Positions 56,321 through 64,000 of a stretch of DNA of 64,000 nucleotides are shown here, one piece after another. The notes below the pieces were generated by a model. The model had not been told where the DNA came from. It worked only from the letters and a program-made list of their open reading frames with translations, and searched no databases. The DNA lies in the NCBI GenBank assembly GCA_024734495.1, contig JALMQS010000030.1, forward strand, positions 10,704,378-10,768,377, given 5' to 3'. The stretch's first letter is position 1. The number at the start of each line of letters is the position of its first letter. The translations under genes were made by a program, and so were the position numbers. The DNA is from Forficula auricularia. Lineage: Eukaryota; Arthropoda; Insecta; Dermaptera; Forficulidae.

Positions 56321-56374
56321 ATCAGTGTTATATTTCAAATAAGGAATAAGTCGTGTGTTGTCCACACCAGTTGA

Positions 56375-56575
56375 TTAAATATGTATCCAAGCAATATAGA
56401 GTATCGTTTCGGCTGTCAATTGTCTAAGATTAGCTCGGTGTAGAGACGAGGGAGTGTAGACTTGTACCATAGGCTCCCGACCGGTAGACAAAGCGCCGTT
56501 CAGGTAGCGTATTTTTAGATGAGACGTCTGGATTGTCTCGTTGTTTGCATCAGAGTTGTCGGATTCTATTTCCAT
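56375..56575 (-). CDS. Possible coding exon (unrecognised)
   Basis: Minus-strand open frame beginning MEIESDNSDANNETIQTS, then LKIRYLNGALSTGREPM, QVYTPSSLHRANLRQL. Composition is protein-like, and the ~200 bp upstream on that strand are GC/CpG-richer than the background, as a first exon might be. No homology recognised and no certain splice donor, so a spurious ORF is possible. Confidence 0.25.
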   Translation of the reverse strand: MEIESDNSDANNETIQTSHLKIRYLNGALSTGREPMVQVYTPSSLHRANLRQLTAETILYIAWIHI

Positions 56576-57439
56576 TCCGAAATACTAAAACTTTTTGATG
56601 AGAAGTAGAAATTCGAGAAAATTCTTTACCCAGGATTTAAGACAAGACAAGACAACACTGTGTCGTCCATTGAGTTGGTGGGGTGGGGAGGGGGGGTGAA
56701 TGAGTGACGTCGGCAATCAGTCCCCGCAAACGGATTTAGATCAATTCGAAACTTTGGAATTAAAATAACTTGACAAATTACACACAAGAAAGAAGAGGAA
56801 ATAATGGATTTACAAGAGGGGGTTCCGGAACGGTGTTAAATTTATCTTCAAGTCGTAAACTTTTCGACTTTTAATAGACTTTTCATTAAAAAATACCGCC
56901 ATTTCTGATTTATCGTATTTATTTATTATAATTAAATTCATTTTATAAAATAAAATTTATATCAAAACAAATAAATTATCTACACAGAATGTTATTTATT
57001 AATTTTCTTCCAGAACTTAAGTGACTTGATTTAAATTTTTCATATACATATCAGAAGGGTATGGTCTCATTGTGTCATTGTTGTGAGAATATTGATTTGA
57101 TTTAGTATATTGATTAAACATGTTTTGATTTTATAAGAAAAATGTAATAGGGAGATGTGTATTTTGATATTTCGTTAATAAAAAATTAAAAATAAAGAAT
57201 AAATTTAACTTATAATGTGTTTCTAGAATGGATTATTTATAATGGGTTTTTTAATTGTATAATAATTGATGATGCAATGAGATAATTAGAAAAAAATAAA
57301 ATTGAAAATAGTATTTAATAAAATCATTAATTCAAAATAGTTTCTAGTTCAGTGATAAACGTTTTTATAAATTGTTGCTATATATATATGTATGTGTGTG
57401 ATTGTAATGAATTGTGTGATCTATCTAAATTGAAGATTT

Positions 57440-57720
57440 AAGAATGAATGTTTCATGTGAAATGACAAATTCCGGTTCTTGAACGAGATGTATGTATGAT
57501 TTCAAATTATTGTAAAAAAATTTTGTGTTATATAATTCTCTATAAAAAGAAAAAATGTAAATAAATGTTTCATTTCAATTTTAGAACTACTGAGGATGGT
57601 CGACCAGTGGTGACCGAAACTGTATAGTTATCAATTAAATAATTCTAATAGTTATTAAAATTATTGTTTTATTATATTTGTGACAAAACCAACCCTTCAA
57701 TTTAATGAAAAACAGAATGT
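57440..57720 (+). mobile_element. Ribozyme family D, copy 1
   Basis: GGTTCTTGAACGAGATGTAT, ATGTTTCATTTCAATTTTAG, the ribozyme, then TTATTGTTTTATTATATTTG and GTGACAAAACC. Direct copy 2 at 57.9-58.26 kb. Confidence 0.7.
57575..57640 (+). ncRNA. Hammerhead ribozyme, family D, intact core
   Basis: CTGAGGA (57590-57596), extra T, stem II closed by GGTC/GACC with an inner GGTCGACC alternative, GAAAC (57616-57620), a TGTATA loop, GTT. Stem III AC/GU; cleavage predicted after GUU. Stem I is AU-rich and partial. Confidence 0.75.
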
Positions 57721-57894
57721 TATGTCTTGAGTAAAATAAATAATCAATATTTTAGGAATTTTTTTTTAAGACTCGGTACACTTTTCATAATTTTTTAAAA
57801 ATTATTTAAGAGTGTACAGTGAATTTGTAAGGTTTCTCTAAATAAACATTTACCTAAAAATTCTTTCAGAACTTAAGTAACTTAATTTTGAAAT

Positions 57895-58225
57895 TATGTT
57901 TAAATTGAAAGGGTTTTTTTAGTCACAAACTAATAAAAGACTATAATTTTAGTTAATTATTATTATTTATTTTATTGATTCACTAAACAGTTATCTATAC
58001 AAAGTTGACAATTTGCAGATCTTGAACGAAATTGTGTGTATAAATTCAGGATTCTTAATTTGTTGTATTACGACGAAATGTTTCATTTTTCAAATTTTAG
58101 TACTACTGAAGATTGTCAACCAGTGGTGACCGAAACTGTTTAGTGAATCAATAAAATAAATAATAATAATTAAATAAAATTATTGTCTTTTATTAGTTTG
58201 TGAATAAAAAAAACTTTCAATTTAA
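57895..58225. mobile_element. Ribozyme family D, copy 2, with inverted terminal segment
   Basis: About 90 bp at 57897-57990 (TTGAAAGGGTTTTTTTAGTC, ..TATTTTATTGATTCACTAAA) are the mirror of 58135-58222. The ribozyme lies at the inner edge of the right segment. Interior text (CTTGAACGAAATTGTGTG, CGAAATGTTTCATTTTTCAA) matches copy 1. Confidence 0.8.
58090..58155 (+). ncRNA. Hammerhead ribozyme, family D, with G at the cleavage site
   Basis: CTGAAGA (58106-58112), extra T, weakened stem II (GTC/GAC), GAAAC (58132-58136), TGTTTA loop, GTG. Position 17 is G, which hammerheads do not tolerate at the cleavage site, so cleavage should be lost. Confidence 0.65.
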
Positions 58226-58437
58226 AAATAATAAATATTTAATAAAAGAAAAGTAAAAATATTTTTTGGAAAATTATTATTACTATGAGTTATTCACTAT
58301 AGGTCACTTGTCACACGAGAATAACTCATAGGAAATAATAATCCAAAAAATATTTTTACTTTTCTTTTGCCAAAATTTAAAAAAAATTTCACATATTGAC
58401 CGTTTAGGAAGGCAAAAATGCAAGAAAAAATGTAAAA

Positions 58438-58460
58438 TGTATGTATGTATGTATGTATAG
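58438..58460. repeat. (GTAT)n microsatellite
   Basis: Five to six ATGT units. Confidence 0.85.
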
Positions 58461-59098
58461 AGGTGTCCCTCAAAATGACTTAATATCTCCAAAACTAAAA
58501 ATTCTAGAAATTTCAAAATCATCTTAAAATAATTCTATAATACGGGACATACCTATGTATCCATTTATCCAAGAGATTTCACCAATTTTTAAGTTTTTCA
58601 AAAAATCGAGAAATTTGGTTTTTTCGCGATTTTATCGAGACCCCCTTCGATGAAAATAGCTGAAATTTTGGATTTATGTTTTTTTTTATTTTTTTTTTAC
58701 TTTGCGTTTAAAATGAACATAACTCCACTACATTTTGAAATATAGTAATTGATTTTATTTGGAAATACAAAAACATTATGCTAGCAGGATATACTTTGTA
58801 CGATTTTTCGTTTTTGTGAATTATTTTAAATACATAAATAAATTGATATATTATAAGAACGCCTGTAGGTTAGGCAAACAAGAGTGAAACATCCAAGTAT
58901 CCTATTGGAGGAGAAAGCGATGACGTCAGATTAGAGAGTGGATTTGAAAAGAAAATCTAGAATACTTTTGAATATATTTTATTCATAATTCCTAATCATA
59001 TTAAACGAGCAAAAATTCTTTTCATATTAGGTTTAGTAAAAAAAGGGCTCTCTCGATTTTTTCGATATAAAATAAATTTTATTTTTAACCATTTAACC

Positions 59099-61252
59099 AT
59101 TTTTGAGAAAAAAAAACTGCAACGGATCGTTTGCTAAACTTTATCCAAATTCATTTGAAATATTAATATGTTTGTTCCTTTATTATTAATCAGATATCAC
59201 TTGCAATTTGTAGTTCATATTGACATTAATTCAAAAATAATTCTCATTTAAGAGTCGAGGAATAACCATTCCACATTGGATTTTTGACATTTCGGTTATT
59301 ATTGTAACCATTGCTGAAGACATAGAGGAATCGACTTAAAATCAAAAATAGCCATCGATTCTCATCTAATACTTGAGGAATAACAATTCTACATTAGGTT
59401 TTTGACGTTTCGATTATTATTGGTAACCATTGCTGAAGACATGGAGGAATCGACTTAAAATCAAAAATAACGATCGATTCTCATCTAATACTAGAGGAAT
59501 AACCTTATTGCATTCAATTTTTGATGTTTTGACCATTAATGGCAACCTCTATTGAAAACGTGGAAGAATCGACTTAAAATCAAAAAGACTAAATTCTTTT
59601 ATGGCAAACAACTCAAACTTGAGTTGTTTACCAAAAAAATTTAGTCTTTTTGATTTTAAGTCGATTCTTCCACGTTTTCAGTAGAGGTTGCCATTAATAG
59701 TCAAAACATCAAAAATGGAATGCAATAAGGTTATTCCTCTAAGTATTAGATGAGAATCGATCGTTATTTTGATTTTAAGTCGATTCCTCCATGACTTCAG
59801 CAATGGTTACCAATAATAATCGAAACGTCAAAAACCTAATGTAGAATTGTTATTTCTCAAGTATTAGATGAGAATCAATCGCTATTTTTGATTTTAAGTC
59901 GATTCCTCTATGTCTTCAGCAATGGTTACTAATAAAAACCGAAACGTCAAAAATCCAATATAGAATGGTTATTCCTCAAGTATTAGATGAGAATCAATCG
60001 CTATTTTTGATTTTAAAGTCGATTCCTCCATGTCTTCAGCAATGGTTACTAATAAAAACCGAAACGTCAAAAATCCAATATAGAATGATTATTCCTCAAG
60101 TACTAGATGAGAATCAATCGCTATTTTTGGTTTAAAGTCGATTTCTCTATGTCTTCAGCAATGGTTACTAATAAAAACCGAAACGTCAAAAATCCAATAT
60201 AGAATGATTATTCCTCAAGTACTAGATGAGAATCAATCGCTATTTTTGGTTTAAAGTCGATTTCTCTATGTCTTCAGCAATGGTTACTAATAAAAACCGA
60301 AACGTCAAAAATCCAATATAGAATGATTATTCCTCAAGTACTAGATGAGAATCAATCGCTATTTTTGGTTTAAAGTCGATTTCTCTATGTCTTCAGCAAT
60401 GGTTACTAATAAAAACCGAAACGTCAAAAATCCAATATAGAATGATTATTCCTCAAGTACTAGATGAGAATCAATCGCTATTTTTGGTTTAAAATCGATT
60501 TCTCTGGCTTCAGCAAAGGTAACGGATAAGAAAACAACGCAGTTGCTATGGTTACTCATAAAAATTCCTCCCAAATTTTTAGCATTTCACAGAGAGAAGC
60601 CTATCCATTCTTACTTAAGCAAGGCTAAATGAGCTATATTAAAACTTTCAAATGAATAAATTTTAAAGAATTTAAAAAATTAAAAAAGTACCATCTTACT
60701 CTAGAGTAAAGTACTTTAAAATATAATTTTACTAAAAACTTTATTTAACCTTTTTTGTGGTCCCCAAGGTACTTAATTAGGATATTAAATTTCATCAAAA
60801 TTGGTTAAGTCATTTTCAAGATATTTAGAAAAAACTAAAAAGTACTGAAATAAAGTACTAATGTTTGTGGGCCGATATCTACCAAAAACTAATCAGCGCT
60901 TCATTTTGTTAAACTAATGGTAGGTTTTCAATTTCATTTCAATCGGTGCAACGGTGTGGAAAAAATCGTGGGCCAAAAAAGCGATAACATACATACATCC
61001 ATCCATCCATACATACATCCATCCGCACGCACTAAATGAAAAAATCGCACTTTTTGGCCTCTCGACGAGACCCCATGTAATTTTTGGCAAAACCGTCACG
61101 TGCTAATATTCAACCTAATTGAATACTACAATTTGTGACTTTAATTGAGTCCATGGGTTCCGTAGTCTTTACCTGAGGACCCTTTGAAGCCACGCTTGCC
61201 CCGAGAGCGATTACAATACTTTACCCATGCTTTGCATTGGATAAAGTAAAAA
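59099..61252 (+). mobile_element. Repeat family F, copy split by the satellite palindrome
   Basis: 5' part 59109-59200 (CTGCAACGGATCGTTTGC, CATTTGAAATATTAATATG) and 3' part from about 60650 (AATAAATTTTAAAGAATTTA, CCCCAAGGTACTTAATTAGG, ACCAAAAACTAATCAGCG, GCATTGGATAAAGTAAAAAT). Comparison with 52.6-53.1 kb shows the break falls inside the element, so the 1.4-kb block between is a later insertion or expansion. Confidence 0.7.
59225..60535. repeat. Palindromic array of ~120-bp units carrying a hammerhead-like half core
   Basis: Inverted about a centre near 59620 (CTCAAACTTGAG). The left side has two clear units plus one diverged; the right side has about seven, spaced 119-121 bp. Each unit on the minus-sense reads CTTCAGCAATGGTTAC, ..AAYCGAAACGTC: stem II (GGUU/AACC) and GAAACGUC are hammerhead-like, but the CUGANGA strand is replaced by UUCAGCAA. 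The last four units are almost identical, showing recent expansion. Single units occur at 0.23, 14.1-14.6 and 15.5 kb. Confidence 0.85.
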
Positions 61253-61689
61253 TCTAGGTCTTTACTTTGCGAATAAAACAATATTTTTGTATAGGTTACA
61301 AATGAAAGATAATTTTACTAAAAATCAATTGAAATAATTAATTTATGAAAAAAAATATACCTACCTATATTTTAAATAAAAAATCAAAGGGCATCATCAG
61401 CAAATATTTATATTCTTAATTTGTATTCTTAAACCATCCTTCTGGCTGAATCTTATTAAATTAACTTAAGTTAATAATTTAAATATCCTAATTTTAATAA
61501 AAATTATCATGAACAATTAGTGGATTTTAAAAATTTTAAAAAAATCACGTCAGCGTCGTCACACAAGCCGATTATTATTAAGTATACAGATAGATATAGA
61601 TTTTATTTTTATTCAATGTAATATCATCACAAAGGCAATTTGTATCATTTATACAATATTTATTTGTTTATAGTTGCCTTATTGTCTAA

Positions 61690-62050
61690 GATCCCGACTC
61701 AGGTCGGCCTTCACCTGTCGAGTTTCCTAATTTAATTAATATATTGATAAACAAAACTTGATAGGGTCGACATACAATTTACATGCAAAGCTATTTAAAA
61801 AAAAATTTTGTTGTTAATTTTATTACATAATGTTCTAGAGTTTCCTTTATTGTTATAAATAAAATGTAGATAATTTTATTGCGAATTAATTATTTAATTA
61901 ATTAATTTTATTTTTTATTTTTTCCAAAAATAGCTATACAGGGAAATTGGATGTCGACCCTATCAAGTTTTGTTTATTAATACATTATATTATCAATTTA
62001 TTAATTTAATTGGGAAACTCGATAGGTGAAGGTCGACCTAAGTCGGATTC
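61690..62050. mobile_element. Foldback MITE with TCGACCTAAGTCGG-type ends
   Basis: Left CCGACTCAGGTCGGCCTTC, ACCTGTCGAGTTTCCTAATT, AACAAAACTTGATAGGGTCG; right mirror CGACCCTATCAAGTTTTGTT, CTCGATAGGTGAAGGTCGAC. Arms of about 110 bp. AT-rich centre. No ORF. Confidence 0.8.
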
Positions 62051-62054
62051 TTGT

Positions 62055-63310
62055 ACTATTATAGATTCTTTCTTAAAACAACTATTTTGCCAAATATATT
62101 ACAATTTTCATTTCTCCCGAAGCGTTTGGATTTTCTTATCGCTACATTTCAGAAATTAAATCTCCGCATTTAGGATACTAAAATCCAAAACAATAGATAA
62201 TTTGTAACCAAGTTGCTGAATTTAATTTTTTTTTCACGGATATATTATGGATATTTGAGCTTCCCATTAGCAATAAATATAATATCTAAGTGTAAATAAT
62301 AGAGATAACATATGCATATTTTATTACTGTTATTATTACCCACCTAGTATATTATCAGCACCTTTTATTCCATTGATAAATGAACCAAACTCATGTCTAT
62401 AAATTGAAGTTGGAAGTTTATTATTGTTCCATGATTGTAGAACGTAAACATGTTTCTGCATTCATTCCAATATAATTGTATAAAGGAAAGCTTAATGACA
62501 TAGGGGGGTGCAATTAAACTGACCATACACCTCACTTTACTCGCCCTTTCTGAAAAGTTTGCATATTTTAGCTAATAACAAACAAATTTAATGGATATGG
62601 ATATTATACGAGATCATAATTTTAAAATGATGATTGGACATTTAAGTTTTCTAGTCAATCAAAATTTAAATAACAAGAATATTTCCATAAAAAAATAAAG
62701 ATAGAAAATATTCCAGGGTTCAAAATCCATTTTTCGAAACAGCTAACTCAGCAGAAGACAAAACATACCAACCCCCAAATTTAGGAGCTAAAAAATTGCA
62801 CAGGCGTTTTTTATGGGGAAAATGTTTGGGTTTTTTTTAAGGGTTATGTAATTGAATGTATTGTATTTTAGGGACTTTCTTAAAAAGTCACTTTTGAAGA
62901 TTCGGAAGGTCTTGTCTTGGAAAATGCTAGATATCTTAAAATCTAAAAGTTTTAACAAAAAAGTGGTTTAAATAAAAATTTAATCCAACAAAATTTCCTA
63001 GAAAATGAGACAAGAATAAAGTTTCTAAGATAAGTAGTTTTTATTTTATGAAGGCAAAACTGCAATTTTTTGCAAAAAAATTCCAATCTTTCAAAAATTT
63101 TAACCTCATTGCGGCACGAGTTAAGATGAAACTTGGCTAATCTCTTTTTTTAGCCAATTGGTAATTATTATGAGGGTCAGCACCCCAAAAATTTGAGGAA
63201 AGGTTTCTTGTGACAACAAATCAGCATAATTCACCTTACCGCCAAGTTGGTAAAAATTGCCAATGTTTGACGATCAATTGTTGCTAAACGGTGGAATTGA
63301 TTTTAACTTT
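62055..63310. other. AT-rich region, nothing recognised
   Basis: No gene, RNA motif or element ends supported. Confidence 0.35.
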
Positions 63311-63314
63311 TAAG

Positions 63315-64000
63315 TACGATATTCGATGCAAAATTTATGCTCTTTTATTTTAATAAAAGTGCAATTTTTTGTAGACCTCGTGGTTTTTGAGTTATAAGCA
63401 AGAATCTGAAAAAAGTCCAAAATTTTCGTGGCTTTTAGGCCCTCAAAAATTCAGCACCAGCCAGAAACCGTCGCAATCTCATGCAACTCTTATTTGGGAT
63501 GCCTAACGTCGATTAAGATTATCCCAGCTTGTGCATATTTATAGGTCAGCACGGCCTTTTTTTGGCCTAATTTGCCTGAGCTACTTCCAATATGTCAAAT
63601 TTCATTATTTAAGACGCATTGTATTTTCACTACATGTTAATTTAGCATATAAATTTCACCTTCTCATTACAGCTCAGTCAAAAACTGAGATCACTAACGA
63701 TTCAAGAGCCATCTAAGTCGGATTGAGTTTTCCACATGTTTTAAAAACCATAATTAGCTCTTTATTAATTTTAGGATAGTATTATATCAGTTACTTACGT
63801 TATTCGACGCGAAATTTTATTGTCTTTCATTTTAGTAAAAGTGAAATTTTCTGTAGGACACATTGTTTTTGAGTTACGTAACTGAAAATCTAAAAAAAAA
63901 ATCCAATGTTTTGTTGTTTTTAGGCACTCAAAAATATAGCACCAGCCAAAAACCGTCGCAAATATAACTCTTATTTCGAATTCCTAACGTCGAATAAAAT
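63315..64000 (+). repeat. Direct repeats of ~200 bp, second copy cut by window end
   Basis: 63315-63530 and 63798-64000 share ATATTCGATGCAAAATTT-like starts, TTTTTGAGTTA, ..AGCACCAGCCARAAACCGTC and CCTAACGTCGAWTAA. About 480 bp period; may be the start of a tandem array that continues outside. Confidence 0.7.

Noticed and set aside
59290..59330. CTGAAGA on the plus strand of the 120-bp units as a hammerhead first strand
   Set aside because: No stem II and GAAA follow on the plus strand; the GAAACGUC half lies on the opposite strand.
61375..61405. GGGCATCATCAGC (minus CUGAUGAUGCCC)
   Set aside because: The expected complementary strand and GAAA are absent.
1..64000. CRISPR arrays, bacterial operons, rRNA genes, intact tRNA genes
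   Set aside because: No regular spacer-repeat arrays, Shine-Dalgarno-led gene clusters or rRNA words seen; the tRNA-like sequences are degenerate and embedded in repeats.

Overview
The window looks like AT-rich nuclear DNA from an invertebrate animal, most likely an arthropod; the exact taxon cannot be fixed by eye. Long AT tracts, microsatellites, candidate splice sites, non-LTR retrotransposon fragments, a Tc1/mariner relic, hAT-type MITEs with 8-bp target duplications and Helitrons argue against a prokaryotic or organellar source. No intact host gene is visible. Three or four short exon-like pieces (about 17.0, 53.2 and 56.4 kb on the minus strand, 38.4 kb on the plus strand) are the only host-coding candidates, so the window may be mostly introns and intergenic DNA crowded with repeats.

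The main result is a dense set of hammerhead self-cleaving ribozyme (HHR) motifs. On both strands I find more than a dozen copies of the catalytic core: CUGANGA, one extra nucleotide, a 3-6 bp stem II, GAAA, then a very short stem III and a UH cleavage site. Sequences around the cores fall into several families. Many copies sit in large palindromes with one ribozyme per arm, pointing outward: 9.76-10.37, 33.5-34.3, 38.57-39.44, 48.76-49.10 and 49.38-49.62 kb. A 90-bp tail of one family is inserted at 32.17 kb with a perfect 12-bp target duplication, which suggests movement through RNA. No Penelope-type reverse transcriptase or GIY-YIG endonuclease is visible, so these look like non-autonomous, retrozyme-like elements.

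Layout. 0-9 kb: an inverted repeat, a CCCGTATGG MITE inside a local duplication, the first ribozyme (2.65 kb), an ACCGACTTC foldback and element ends. 9-16 kb: the ribozyme palindrome at 10 kb, two adjacent hAT MITEs, a foldback with GCATTCC ends, an RTE 5' fragment, tRNA-like SINE sequence and composite family L. 16-29 kb: an exon candidate, further foldbacks, an RNase H-bearing LINE fragment inserted in a MITE, a second GCATTCC-type foldback and a 901-bp hAT element. 29-39 kb: family F, a nested MITE, ribozyme families A and B, paired GC-rich hairpins, and a Helitron nested in a TIR element. 38.5-46 kb: a ribozyme palindrome, a (TAA)n tract followed by a LINE N-terminal ORF, MITE J, a short Helitron and two LINE fragments. 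47-64 kb: more ribozyme palindromes, a Tc1 relic split by a composite MITE, a large foldback, two direct ribozyme copies near 58 kb, and a palindromic array of about 120-bp units carrying half of a hammerhead core, inserted into a family F copy.

All calls come from reading the sequence. Family names for transposons rest on terminal motifs and recognisable protein motifs. Cleavage activity and transcription of the ribozymes are untested.
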